This document shows, piece after piece, positions 17,260 to 25,618 of a stretch of DNA of 64,000 nt. The notes beneath the pieces are model-generated. The model made no database searches, was not told the origin of the DNA, and was given only the letters and a program-made list of their open reading frames with translations. The translations under genes were made by a program, and so were the position numbers. Origin of the DNA: Clostridia bacterium (GTDB lineage Bacteria; Bacillota; Clostridia; Oscillospirales; Acutalibacteraceae); NCBI GenBank assembly GCA_017465465.1, contig JAFTWE010000001.1, positions 1 to 64,000 on the forward strand, in the 5' to 3' direction. Every line of letters begins with the position of its first letter. Within the stretch, counting starts at the first letter, position 1.

Positions 17260-19014
17260 CTAATTAGATTTTTTCCTGAAAAAGCTCATAAATTCGTCAT
17301 CGCTTGCATTGGCAGGGTCAACGGAATTATGCTTCTGCTTTTCTTCTTCAAGAACTTTTATGCAATCAAAACACTCGTTTAAAGTGTTACTGATTTCCTT
17401 TTTCATTGCCACAAATTTGGCAATTCTTCCGTTTTCTTCAGGAGTAAACTCACCTGCGAAAACCGAAAGGTCAATGCTCAGCCCCTCATTAAGTCGGGAA
17501 TAAAGGCTTGAATAAACCCTTTTGTTAAAATCCGTTAAAAACGTTTCGGGTAAAAGCCTGTTCCGAAGCTGGTCAAAAAAGTCGGGGTTATTGATAAGAG
17601 ATGAAAGCAATATATCCTCTGCTCTGGCGGCTCTGACAAACTGCTTGCGCTGAGGGTTAATTTCATCCTTAGGGGTGATAGCTGTACGCTTGATTTCTTC
17701 AAAAGCATTTTTGCGCTCATTTGAACGCCTTCTTGCGCGCTTTTTCTTAGCTTCGTTGACGATTGCGGTTTTGTCAACCTCCAGCTCCTGAGAAAGTCGT
17801 CCTGAATAAATATCAAGCTCTATATCGTTGCACCCTGCGAGCAAATCGGTAGCTTCATTTAAAAAGCCCATTTTGCCGTCGGGGAATGCAATATCATACT
17901 TGTTTCTGATTTTTAAAATGCCGTATTCAATATCGTTTGCGGCACCGTCAAGAAGAGCCTTATATCGCTCTTTGCCGTGTTTTTTGATGATTTCATCAGG
18001 GTCCTTGCCGCCCTCAAGCCTGAGAACGCGAACCTTAAGCCCTGTTTCTGAAAAAATGCGGATAGCCTTCTGTGTGGCCTCCTGCCCTGCTTCGTCAGCA
18101 TCGTAAGAGATAATAACCTCTTCGGTATATCGGCTGATGAGGCTTGCCTGCTCGCGGGTAAGAGCAGTTCCCAAAGATGCAACGGCATTGGTAAAGCCTG
18201 CCTGATGAAGAGCAATAACATCCATATACCCTTCTGCTAAAATCAAAGAGCCGGGGTTGCCGTTTTTGGCAAAATTGAGGGCAAAAACATTGTCGGTCTT
18301 TTTATAAACAAGGGTGTCAGAGGTGTTGATATACTTAGGCTTTGAGTCATCAAGAACTCGGCCGCCAAAAGCAATAACATTGCCTCTCAGGTCAATAATA
18401 GGGGTCATTACTCTGTTACGGAAGTTATCGTAATACCTGGTTTTGCCGTCACGCTCACTGCGTTTTACAAGGTTTGCATCAAACATTTCCGCAAGGGAAA
18501 AGCCTTTGGATTTGAGGTGAGAAATCAAAGAATCCCAACTGTCGGGAGCATAGCCCAGACCAAAGTGCTTGATTGTGGACATTGAAAGCCCGCGGTTTAA
18601 GAAGTAATCAAGAGCTGTTTTACCTTTGGGCGACATAAGGCTTGCGTGAAAAAACCTTGCGGCCTCACGGTTGGCGGCAAGAAGCCTCTGGCGGTGTTTA
18701 GCCAAGGAATCGTCATAACCGTCATTTGGCATCTGCAGACCTGCTCTGTCGGCAAGGAGCTTGATTGCTTCAACATAATCGAGATTTTCTATTCTTCTGA
18801 TAAAGGTGATTACCTCGCCCCCCGCTCCGCAACCGAAGCAATAAAAAGAACGGGTATCGGGATAAACGGTGAAAGAAGGGGTCTTTTCATTATGAAAGGG
18901 GCAAAGACCTTTAAGGAGCTTGCCCTGGCGCTTAAGATTGACATAAGATGAAATAACGCCTTCAATATCATTTCTGTCACGAAGCTCTTCTAAAAATTCA
19001 TCACTGAAAGCCAA
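17260..19014 (-). CDS. dnaG: DNA primase
   Basis: DnaG makes RNA primers at the replication fork and works with the DnaB helicase. The 584-residue protein has the N-terminal zinc finger with Cys38, His41, Cys59 and Cys62, the catalytic core, and the TOPRIM segment LILAEGYMDVIALHQAG with the downstream DAD acidic residues (ISYDADEAGQEA). The C-terminal region would bind DnaB. Translation starts at TTG (19012-19014): AAAGGAGGGG is 6 nt upstream, and no ATG is placed better. The gene is directly upstream of rpoD. Confidence 0.96.
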   Translation of the reverse strand: MAFSDEFLEELRDRNDIEGVISSYVNLKRQGKLLKGLCPFHNEKTPSFTVYPDTRSFYCFGCGAGGEVITFIRRIENLDYVEAIKLLADRAGLQMPNDGYDDSLAKHRQRLLAANREAARFFHASLMSPKGKTALDYFLNRGLSMSTIKHFGLGYAPDSWDSLISHLKSKGFSLAEMFDANLVKRSERDGKTRYYDNFRNRVMTPIIDLRGNVIAFGGRVLDDSKPKYINTSDTLVYKKTDNVFALNFAKNGNPGSLILAEGYMDVIALHQAGFTNAVASLGTALTREQASLISRYTEEVIISYDADEAGQEATQKAIRIFSETGLKVRVLRLEGGKDPDEIIKKHGKERYKALLDGAANDIEYGILKIRNKYDIAFPDGKMGFLNEATDLLAGCNDIELDIYSGRLSQELEVDKTAIVNEAKKKRARRRSNERKNAFEEIKRTAITPKDEINPQRKQFVRAARAEDILLSSLINNPDFFDQLRNRLLPETFLTDFNKRVYSSLYSRLNEGLSIDLSVFAGEFTPEENGRIAKFVAMKKEISNTLNECFDCIKVLEEEKQKHNSVDPANASDDEFMSFFRKKSN

Positions 19015-19047
19015 GATAACCCCTCCTTTAAACTGATTTTTTGATTT

Positions 19048-20049
19048 TTATAAATTCCACGAGCCGGGAACAAGCAGACGGTTGAAGGTGCGGACTGCAT
19101 AACGGTCCGTCATACCTGCAATATAGTCGCAAGCGGCTCTCTGAGGACCCTCTTTTAAGCAAAGCAAGGTGTATTCCTGAGGCAATTCTAACGGATTGTT
19201 TGAAAAATAGTCATAAAGCCAGCAAATCATATCCATAGCCTTTGTTTCTTCACTTTTGCAAACAGGGTTTGTGTATACATTCTTAAACATAAATGTGTGA
19301 ATTTCATCAAATGCCTGCTGAATTTCGTCATTTAATCTGATATCGTCACCGCTGTTTTCAATACAGGAACGAACAAGGGTGTTAATGCGGGCAGACTTAT
19401 TGAAGCCCAATACATTTTTAACGGCAAGAGGAATATCGTCCTCAGAAATAACCTTGCCGTGAATTGCATCGTCAATATCGTGATTTATATAAGCAATACG
19501 GTCAGAAAGGCGGACAATTCTGCCCTCAAGGGTGGCAGCCTGCTCACCGTTGGTGTGGCGTTCAATGCCGTTTCTGACTTCATAAGTAAGGTTAAGCCCT
19601 TCACCGTTTTTTTCAATAGTGTCAACCACGCGAAGGCTGTGCTCATAATGCCTGAAGCCGTCGGGGCAAACGCTGTTAAGCGCCCTTTCACCTGCATGAC
19701 CAAATGGTGTGTGACCCAAATCGTGTCCAAGGGCAATAGCCTCGGTGAGATTTTCATTAAGCCTGAGGGCCACTGCGATTGTTCTGCCAATCTGCGCAAC
19801 CTCCAGAGTGTGAGTAAGGCGGGTGCGGTAATAATCCCCCTCGGGAGAAAGGAAAACCTGGGTCTTATGCTTAAGACGGCGGAAGGAATTTGAGTGAATT
19901 ATACGGTCACGGTCTCGCTGAAAGCAGGTTCTGATTTCACATTCGGGCTCCGCTCTGAGCCTGCCCTTACTTTCATCGGCAAAGCAAGCGTACTGCGAAA
20001 GCATGGTATGCTCCGCTTCACAGGTCATTTCTCTTATTGTTTTAGCCAT
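19048..20049 (-). CDS. dgt: dGTP triphosphohydrolase-like HD protein
   Basis: The 333-residue protein belongs to the deoxyguanosinetriphosphate triphosphohydrolase-like HD family, which removes triphosphate from dNTPs. Metal-binding residues lie in YRTRLTHTLEVAQIGRTIA (His) and in ALGHDLGHTPFGHAGE (His-Asp). The N-terminal RDRDRIIHSNSFRRLKHKTQ is typical. It is placed 33 nt before dnaG, a common order in Clostridia, and its ribosome site is GAAAGGAG. The shorter length corresponds to the dGTPase-like type 2 group; the precise dNTP preference is unknown. Confidence 0.93.
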   Translation of the reverse strand: MAKTIREMTCEAEHTMLSQYACFADESKGRLRAEPECEIRTCFQRDRDRIIHSNSFRRLKHKTQVFLSPEGDYYRTRLTHTLEVAQIGRTIAVALRLNENLTEAIALGHDLGHTPFGHAGERALNSVCPDGFRHYEHSLRVVDTIEKNGEGLNLTYEVRNGIERHTNGEQAATLEGRIVRLSDRIAYINHDIDDAIHGKVISEDDIPLAVKNVLGFNKSARINTLVRSCIENSGDDIRLNDEIQQAFDEIHTFMFKNVYTNPVCKSEETKAMDMICWLYDYFSNNPLELPQEYTLLCLKEGPQRAACDYIAGMTDRYAVRTFNRLLVPGSWNL

Positions 20050-20108
20050 AAATTCACTCCTTTCAAATGCCTCTACTATCTTATACGCCGTTAAAGTTTA
20101 AATTCCTT

Positions 20109-20726
20109 TTAAATTTTACAAAAAATTTCTCCTGTTTTTTCGGCCTTTACTTTACCGAAGCTTGAATCAATGAGCTTTGCATTAAACTCGCCCTCAATAT
20201 CGGCAGGAAGATGAAATTTTATTTTAACATCTTCTTCAAAAACGGTGTCGTCAATTACTCCCCCGAACTCGGGAATAAGTGAATTGAGCCTGCCGTAAAA
20301 GGTATAATCACACCTTACATTCATCAGCGAGCAAAGGCGCATTGTGATAACTCCGCCTGCATCAACGGCAATTTTGGCGGTGTGAGAATATGCGCGCACG
20401 AGGCCGCCTCCACCTAAGAGGATGCCGCCGAAATATCGGGTGGCAACAACAACACAGTCAACAACATTTTCTTTAATAAGAACATCAAGCACAGGGATGC
20501 CTGCAGTGCCCTGAGGCTCGCCGTCGTCAGAATAGCGGCGGGTCTGACCGTCACGCAAGACATAGGCGTATACATTATGCGTAGCGTCCCAATGCTTTGA
20601 CTTGATTGAATTGATGTATTCAACCGCTTCTTCTTTAGTTGTTACAGGCTTTATATAGCCGATAAAACGCGACCTTTTTTCTATAAATTCATCGCAGGAT
20701 TCTTTTTCGATAGTCTTATATTCCAT
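20109..20726 (-). CDS. IMPACT/YigZ family protein
   Basis: This protein of about 205 residues has the UPF0029/IMPACT N-terminal domain (RRYSDDGEPQGTAGIPVLDV and VVATRYFGGILLGGGGLVRAY are the family hallmarks) and a C-terminal DUF1949-type ferredoxin-like domain. Bacterial YigZ proteins are linked to translation control by homology to eukaryotic IMPACT, but their role is not established. The ATG at 20726 is preferred to a GTG three codons upstream because AGGTGAG fits as its ribosome site. It lies 59 nt upstream of dgt and just after the rpmE terminator. Confidence 0.92.
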   Translation of the reverse strand: MEYKTIEKESCDEFIEKRSRFIGYIKPVTTKEEAVEYINSIKSKHWDATHNVYAYVLRDGQTRRYSDDGEPQGTAGIPVLDVLIKENVVDCVVVATRYFGGILLGGGGLVRAYSHTAKIAVDAGGVITMRLCSLMNVRCDYTFYGRLNSLIPEFGGVIDDTVFEEDVKIKFHLPADIEGEFNAKLIDSSFGKVKAEKTGEIFCKI

Positions 20727-20737
20727 AAAACTCACCT

Positions 20738-20770
20738 AAAAAATTCAGCGGCGCACAAAAATGCACCGCT
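20738..20770 (-). terminator. Intrinsic terminator of rpmE
   Basis: A 9-bp stem, AGCGGCGCA/TGCACCGCT (20747-20755 and 20762-20770, wobble pairs allowed), is followed on the minus strand by GAATTTTTT. It sits 6 nt after the rpmE stop codon. Confidence 0.85.
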
Positions 20771-20776
20771 TCATAA

Positions 20777-20980
20777 TTATTTATCAAGATTATAACGCTT
20801 CTTGAATCTGTCTACGCGTCCGCCTGTATCAACGAGCTTCTGCTTACCTGTAAAGAATGGGTGGCAAGCTGAGCAAATATCAACACGCATATCGCCTTTT
20901 GTTGAACGTGTTTCGATTACATTACCGCAAGCACAACGTACGCTTACTGTCTCATACTTAGGATGAAGTCCTTCCTTCAT
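20777..20980 (-). CDS. rpmE: 50S ribosomal protein L31
   Basis: The protein of about 67 residues starts [10 protein letters not shown], the family N-terminus, and holds CACGN and CSACHP, giving the four-cysteine zinc-binding (C+) form of L31. The ATG at 20980 is chosen over a GTG three codons upstream because AAAGAGGTG is 6 nt away. It is a peripheral large-subunit protein near the 5S rRNA/bridge B1. It is monocistronic, with its own promoter (21018-21046) and terminator. Confidence 0.97.
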   Translation of the reverse strand: MKEGLHPKYETVSVRCACGNVIETRSTKGDMRVDICSACHPFFTGKQKLVDTGGRVDRFKKRYNLDK

Positions 20981-21017
20981 GATTTTCACCTCTTTCGGTC
21001 TCTATTACGCAACAGCT

Positions 21018-21046
21018 ATTCTAACACACTATTTTACAAAATGCAA
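21018..21046 (-). promoter_or_regulatory. Sigma-A promoter of rpmE
   Basis: TTGCAT (complement of 21041-21046), 17 bp, and TAGAAT (complement of 21018-21023) lie about 38 bp before the start codon. Confidence 0.75.
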
Positions 21047-21084
21047 CAGTTTTTTTTGGTTTTTTAAACATTTTTCAAAGTTTT

Positions 21085-21843
21085 TTAGGAAGCTTTTAAA
21101 TTAAGACGAAGCTTATCGGCAATCATTGCGATAAATTCTGAATTAGTTGGCTTTCCGCGGGAAGACTGAATGGTGTAACCGAAATAAGAAGAAAGAACAT
21201 CTACATCTCCCCTGTCCCACGCAACCTCAATGGCATGGCGGATTGCACGCTCAACCCTTGAAGCTGTGGTTGCATATTTTTTAGCAATTGCAGGGTAAAG
21301 CACCTTGGTAACGGAGCTTATCATCTCGGGATTTTCGATTGAAAGAATAATTGCATATCGAAGATACTGATATCCTTTAATATGGGCAGGCACTCCGATT
21401 TGATGCATAATATCTGAAATTACAATTTCTATGTTTGAGCCTGATTTGCTCTGAGCACCGTCGTTGCTCCATTCCCTCATCTGCATAAGACGCTGAGCCA
21501 TAACCTCAATTTCAAAGGGCTTGAGAAAATAATAGTCTGCACCGCTTGAGAGAACCTCTTTTTCAAATCTGGGATTGTCCACTCCTGACATAATCACTAT
21601 CATAGGCTTTGACTTAAGGTGCATACCCTCAAGCTGCTTCATTACCCCCAAAGCGTCAATGTGAAGCATAAAGGCATCCATAATCAGTATGTCGGGCGGG
21701 CTGACCTTGACCTTGGAAAGCACCTGATTGCCGTCCTTTTCCACCGCGGTGACATCATAACCGTAGGATGAAAGAACCCGTACGCACTTTTGTGAAAATT
21801 CGGTGTTGTTTTCTGCTAACATTACTTTAATTGTGGTATTCAT
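21085..21843 (-). CDS. spo0A: Sporulation transcription factor Spo0A
   Basis: Spo0A is the master regulator of sporulation onset. The 252-residue protein has an N-terminal receiver domain with phospho-acceptor Asp56 (LIMDAFM), Ser86 and Lys108 (FLKPF), and the very conserved C-terminal DNA-binding domain ([47 protein letters not shown]). The receiver is unusual: the acidic pocket usually DD reads Glu11-Asn12 (LAENN), and the residue after the FM at the acceptor site is Leu, not Pro. The gene has an AGGAGG ribosome site and lies behind a promoter flanked by two inverted repeats. Its presence supports a sporulating clostridial lineage. Confidence 0.97.
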   Translation of the reverse strand: MNTTIKVMLAENNTEFSQKCVRVLSSYGYDVTAVEKDGNQVLSKVKVSPPDILIMDAFMLHIDALGVMKQLEGMHLKSKPMIVIMSGVDNPRFEKEVLSSGADYYFLKPFEIEVMAQRLMQMREWSNDGAQSKSGSNIEIVISDIMHQIGVPAHIKGYQYLRYAIILSIENPEMISSVTKVLYPAIAKKYATTASRVERAIRHAIEVAWDRGDVDVLSSYFGYTIQSSRGKPTNSEFIAMIADKLRLNLKAS

Positions 21844-21856
21844 ATATAAATCCTCC

Positions 21857-21873
21857 TGTGAATTAAATTCACA
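21857..21873. promoter_or_regulatory. Inverted repeat TGTGAA-N5-TTCACA, proximal spo0A operator
   Basis: TGTGAATTAAATTCACA is a perfect 8-1-8 palindrome in the spo0A leader, between the promoter and the ribosome site. A second site with the same arms and spacing lies upstream of the promoter (21923-21939). Confidence 0.6.
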
Positions 21874-21876
21874 TTT

Positions 21877-21905
21877 ATCTTAGCACCGAAATCTTTGATT
21901 GTCAA
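21877..21905 (-). promoter_or_regulatory. Sigma-A promoter of spo0A
   Basis: TTGACA (complement of 21900-21905), 17 bp, and TAAGAT (complement of 21877-21882) precede the gene. No clear TGTCGAA-type 0A box was seen. Confidence 0.8.
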
Positions 21906-21922
21906 CAGATTTTCAAATATTT

Positions 21923-21939
21923 TGTGAATTTCTTTCACA
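21923..21939. promoter_or_regulatory. Inverted repeat TGTGAA-N5-TTCACA, distal spo0A operator
   Basis: TGTGAATTTCTTTCACA has the same six-base arms and five-base spacer as 21857-21873. The centres are 66 bp apart, one on each side of the spo0A promoter. Confidence 0.55.
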
Positions 21940-21960
21940 TTTTTACATTGTGCACAAAAG

Positions 21961-21993
21961 CAAAAATCGAGCCGTGACGAAAAATCACGACTC
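21961..21993 (-). terminator. Intrinsic terminator of the 22016-22285 gene
   Basis: A 9-bp stem (21969-21977 with 21985-21993) is followed on the minus strand by GATTTTTG. It separates the arginine/membrane-protein unit from spo0A. Confidence 0.85.
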
Positions 21994-22015
21994 GCAGAAA
22001 AAGTGATATTTTTGA

Positions 22016-22285
22016 TTATAAAGCGACAACAAAAACGCCTGCAATTACGGCAAGAACGCCCATAATCAGCGTGATGTTGCCTTTTAATTTGTTACGCTTG
22101 CGCTTAGAAACACCGTCAACAAAAAGAGAAGCAGCGATTATCCACATCCATATTGCAAAGAATACGGCTGTGTGAAATTCATAAAACATTGAAATAAGAA
22201 ATGCCATAAACATAACCATTGAAGAAATGGCAATTATCAGCCACGGTAAGGTAAGCACGGGCATTTTATCAGGCTCTTTTTTCAT
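22016..22285 (-). CDS. Small membrane protein, three transmembrane helices
   Basis: I do not recognise a family. The 89-residue protein has three hydrophobic segments: LPWLIIAISSMVMFMAFLIS, TAVFFAIWMWIIAASLFV and ITLIMGVLAVIAGVFVVAL. A basic loop, SKRKRNKLKG, lies between helices 2 and 3. It starts at ATG with a GAGGTG ribosome site 18 nt after the argD stop codon and ends at a strong terminator, so it is probably the last gene of the arginine operon transcript. A role in arginine metabolism or transport is not supported by anything else. Confidence 0.72.
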   Translation of the reverse strand: MKKEPDKMPVLTLPWLIIAISSMVMFMAFLISMFYEFHTAVFFAIWMWIIAASLFVDGVSKRKRNKLKGNITLIMGVLAVIAGVFVVAL

Positions 22286-22303
22286 TGCGGCACCTCATCA
22301 GCA

Positions 22304-23467
22304 TCATTCAGCTATAACTTCTTTTAAAATCTCAACAGCTTTTTTAAGCTCCTGCATAGGAATATTCAGTGCAGGAACAAGACGGACCTTATCTTTAGCG
22401 GTGAGAACAAGAACGCCCTTTTCAAGACATTCCTTAAGAATAACCTTGGCATCCTTTTTAGTTTTGATACCGAGCATAAGGCCAAGACCGCTGATTGATT
22501 CAACACCGTCAGCATTCTGAAGCTGTGAGATTATGTATTCACTCTTTGATTTTACACTTTCAAGAAGCTCGTTGTCAAGCCTTTCGATGATGCTCACCGC
22601 ACCTGCGGCGCAAACGGGATTACCTCCGAAGGTTGAGCCGTGGTCCCCTGCCTTGAGAACATCCTGCACCTTTTCACCAAGAACGCAGGCACCGATGGGA
22701 AGCCCTCCGCCAAGACCCTTGGCTGTTGTGAAAACATCAGGCTGAATGCCGTAATTCATAAAGGCATAAAGCTCACCTGTTCTGCCGTTGCCTGTCTGCA
22801 CCTCGTCAATTAAAAGAAGCATATTATTTTTATCGCAAAGCTCACGCACGAACTTAACATAATCCGGGTCAAGAGCCATAACTCCGCCCTCGCCCTGAAT
22901 AAGCTCCATCATAACTGCACAGCAGGTATTTTCTTCTGTAAGCTTTACAAGCTCGTCCTTATTGTTTGCCTCGGCATAAACAAAGCCGGGAGTAAACGGA
23001 CCGAAATCCTTATGAAAAACATCCTGACCCGTTGCGGTGAGAGTGGTAACGGTTCTGCCGTGGAAGCTGTTTTTAAGGGTAATAATTACGGGAGCTTCAA
23101 TTCCCATAACAGAGTTTCCGTATTTTCGTGCAACCTTAATTGCACATTCGTTAGCCTCTGCGCCCGAATTTCCGAAAAAGACCTTTTTCATACCCGTCTT
23201 TTCACAAAGGAGCTGTGCAAGCTTTGCCTGAGGCTCTGTATAATAATAGTTGGAAACATGCTGAACTGAGTTTAACTGCTTAACTACAGCATCAACCCAC
23301 ACATCGTCGGCAATACCGAAGGATGTTACGGCAATACCGCTTCCGAGGTCAATATATTCCTTGCCGTCAAAATCAGTAAGAACAGAGCCTTTGCCGCTTT
23401 TGAAAGCAACATTAAGTCTGCCGTAAGTATTTGCTATATATTCTTTATCTAATGAAAAAATGTCCAT
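22304..23467 (-). CDS. argD: Acetylornithine aminotransferase
   Basis: ArgD converts N-acetylglutamate semialdehyde and glutamate to N-acetylornithine, using PLP. The class III aminotransferase of about 387 residues has FGNSGAEANECAIKVARKYG, FHGRTVTTLTATGQ, the acidic LLIDEVQTGNGRTG and the PLP lysine in TTAKGLGGGLPIG. The ATG at 23467 is chosen over a GTG three codons upstream, since AAGGTG suits it. It follows argB by 10 nt, last of the four biosynthetic genes. Dual use as succinyldiaminopimelate aminotransferase is possible in this family. Confidence 0.95.
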   Translation of the reverse strand: MDIFSLDKEYIANTYGRLNVAFKSGKGSVLTDFDGKEYIDLGSGIAVTSFGIADDVWVDAVVKQLNSVQHVSNYYYTEPQAKLAQLLCEKTGMKKVFFGNSGAEANECAIKVARKYGNSVMGIEAPVIITLKNSFHGRTVTTLTATGQDVFHKDFGPFTPGFVYAEANNKDELVKLTEENTCCAVMMELIQGEGGVMALDPDYVKFVRELCDKNNMLLLIDEVQTGNGRTGELYAFMNYGIQPDVFTTAKGLGGGLPIGACVLGEKVQDVLKAGDHGSTFGGNPVCAAGAVSIIERLDNELLESVKSKSEYIISQLQNADGVESISGLGLMLGIKTKKDAKVILKECLEKGVLVLTAKDKVRLVPALNIPMQELKKAVEILKEVIAE

Positions 23468-23477
23468 TGCTTTCACC

Positions 23478-24371
23478 TTAATCTGAAAAGAAGGTGTATT
23501 TATTTCTTACACCCTTTTTATTTGTAAACATAGTACCGATACCTTCATCGGTAAGCATTTCGATAATAATTGAATGCTCTACTCTGCCGTCAATAATAAA
23601 CACTCTGCCAACACCGTCTTTAAGTGCATCGGTGCAGCATTCAACCTTAGGTATCATGCCGCCGCTGATAACTCCGCTTTCAATAAGAGCGGGAACTTCT
23701 TTGATATCCACAGAGGGAATAAGAGAGTCCGGGTTATTGACATCGCGGAGAAGTCCGGGAATATCAGACATTGAAATGAGGGTTTCAGCATTTAAAGCCG
23801 CCGCAATTTTTGCCGCCGCAGTATCTGCATTTACATTATAAGCGTTGCATTCATTGTCACAGCCAACGGTTGAAATAACAGGGATATAGCCTCTGTCAAG
23901 CACATCGTGAATAGGCTGAGGGTCAATGTATTTAATTTCACCGACATAGCCGAGGGCCTTGTCCTTGCAGGTTGCCTGAATCATTTTGCCGTCAATACCG
24001 CTAAGACCGATGGCATTGCCGCCTGCCTGATTGATAAGAGCAACCAAATCCTTATTAACCTTACCTGCAAGCACCATCTGAACGATGTCAATAGTTTCTT
24101 CATCAGTTACACGAAGTCCGTTGACAAATTCACTCTTCTTGCCGATTTTTGTAAGCATTGAAGAAATTTCGGGTCCGCCGCCGTGAACAAGCACAACCTT
24201 AACTCCAACCAGGTTGAGAAGCACCATATCGCGCATAACTGCCTGCTTGAGAGTTTCGTTAATCATAGCGTTGCCGCCGTATTTGATAACGCAGACCTTA
24301 CCTGTGTATTTTTTTATGTATGGGAGCGCCTGAACAAGCACCTGCGCCCTGTCTGAATTTGAAAATTCCAT
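23478..24371 (-). CDS. argB: Acetylglutamate kinase
   Basis: ArgB phosphorylates N-acetylglutamate, the second step of the pathway and the usual point of arginine feedback. The protein has about 297 residues. The amino acid kinase motifs are VIKYGGNAM, VLVHGGGPEIS, the N-acetylglutamate site VNADTAAAKIAAAL and SGGMIPKVE. A long N-terminal helix (SDRAQVLVQALPYIKKY) is the form seen in arginine-sensitive hexameric enzymes. The ATG at 24371, after AGGGGA, is preferred to a TTG that overlaps the argJ stop codon. Confidence 0.96.
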   Translation of the reverse strand: MEFSNSDRAQVLVQALPYIKKYTGKVCVIKYGGNAMINETLKQAVMRDMVLLNLVGVKVVLVHGGGPEISSMLTKIGKKSEFVNGLRVTDEETIDIVQMVLAGKVNKDLVALINQAGGNAIGLSGIDGKMIQATCKDKALGYVGEIKYIDPQPIHDVLDRGYIPVISTVGCDNECNAYNVNADTAAAKIAAALNAETLISMSDIPGLLRDVNNPDSLIPSVDIKEVPALIESGVISGGMIPKVECCTDALKDGVGRVFIIDGRVEHSIIIEMLTDEGIGTMFTNKKGVRNKYTFFSD

Positions 24372-24385
24372 TTGATTTTCCCCTA

Positions 24386-25600
24386 TCAAGTTCTGTAATC
24401 TCCGTTGATTTTAACATAGTCATAAGTAAGGTCACAGCCTCTTGCAACTGCAAACTCATCACCGCTGTTCAGGTCGATGAGCACCTGAATTTCATCTTTG
24501 AGAAGAATTTCTTTTGCAATTTCTTCGCTGAAGTCAATACCCATACCGTTTTTGCAAACAGGGATTTCACCTGCTTCAGACTTGAAAGAAACATCAATTT
24601 TGTTAATATCAACATCTGCACCGCTGTAACCGATTGCGCAGAGAATTCTGCCCCAGTTAGCGTCTGCACCAAACATTGCCGCTTTTACAAGGCTTGAGCA
24701 AACTACGCTCTTGGCAACTGTTCTGGCGATTGCTTTTTCAGAAGCTGAGAAAACCTTACATTCAAGAAGCTTTGTTGCGCCCTCACCATCCTTGGCAATT
24801 TCACGGCAAAGATAGGAGTTAACCTCACCGAGAGCTTTGCAAAAAGCATCAAAATCTTCACCTTCTGCGGTGATTTCAGCATTGCCTGCAAGACCGTTTG
24901 CAAGAACACACACCATATCGTTAGTAGAGGTGTCACCGTCAACACTTACCATATTAAATGTGTCGGCAACATCGTTTTTGAGAGCCTTATTGAGCATTTC
25001 GGGGCTGACTGCGGCATCGGTGGTAATAAACACAAGCATTGTTGCAAGGTTGGGGTGAATCATACCTGAGCCTTTAGCAATACCGCCCATTGTGCATTTT
25101 TTGCCGCTCAGAGTAAATTCAACTGCGATTTCTTTAAGCACTGTATCGGTGGTCATAATTGCATTGGCGGCATCTTCGCTTCCGTTATAATTAAGAGCGC
25201 AAACAAGCTCTGCCATACCGTCTTTAATAGGTGTAATATCAAGAGGCTGACCGATAACGCCTGTTGAGGCAACAACAACATCACTTGCGGCAACATCTGT
25301 ACTCTCCTGAACAAGGTCACACATTGCCTTTGCAATTTCAACTCCGTTGGAGTTGCAAGTGTTAGCGTTACCTGAGTTGCAGATAACTGCTCTTGCTGTG
25401 CCGTCAGCAATATTTTCTTTAGTAACATAAATAGGTGCGCCCTTAACAAGGTTTGAGGTATAAACTGCAGCGGCACTTGCCTTAACATCTGACACAATCA
25501 AAGCCAAATCTTTTTTAGTTTTATTTTTACGGATTCCGCAATGGATACCAGATGCTTTAAATCCCTTTGCGGCACAAACGCCGCCTTTTACAAATTCCAT
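24386..25600 (-). CDS. argJ: Bifunctional ornithine acetyltransferase/N-acetylglutamate synthase
   Basis: ArgJ recycles the acetyl group from acetylornithine to glutamate and can also acetylate glutamate with acetyl-CoA. The 404-residue precursor cleaves itself before the nucleophile Thr187 in NLATMLVF to give alpha and beta chains. Other family segments are AVICNSGNANTCNS, SVDGDTSTNDM, and GADANWGRILCAIGYSG. It lies 18 nt after argC and just before argB. Its presence means no separate argE is needed for the cyclic pathway. Confidence 0.96.
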   Translation of the reverse strand: MEFVKGGVCAAKGFKASGIHCGIRKNKTKKDLALIVSDVKASAAAVYTSNLVKGAPIYVTKENIADGTARAVICNSGNANTCNSNGVEIAKAMCDLVQESTDVAASDVVVASTGVIGQPLDITPIKDGMAELVCALNYNGSEDAANAIMTTDTVLKEIAVEFTLSGKKCTMGGIAKGSGMIHPNLATMLVFITTDAAVSPEMLNKALKNDVADTFNMVSVDGDTSTNDMVCVLANGLAGNAEITAEGEDFDAFCKALGEVNSYLCREIAKDGEGATKLLECKVFSASEKAIARTVAKSVVCSSLVKAAMFGADANWGRILCAIGYSGADVDINKIDVSFKSEAGEIPVCKNGMGIDFSEEIAKEILLKDEIQVLIDLNSGDEFAVARGCDLTYDYVKINGDYRT

Positions 25601-25618
25601 TATATATTTCCTTTCAAC

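Noticed and set aside
21857..21939. CRP/FNR-type sites upstream of spo0A
   Set aside because: Spacing between TGTGA and TCACA is seven, not six, and the sites flank rather than activate the promoter.
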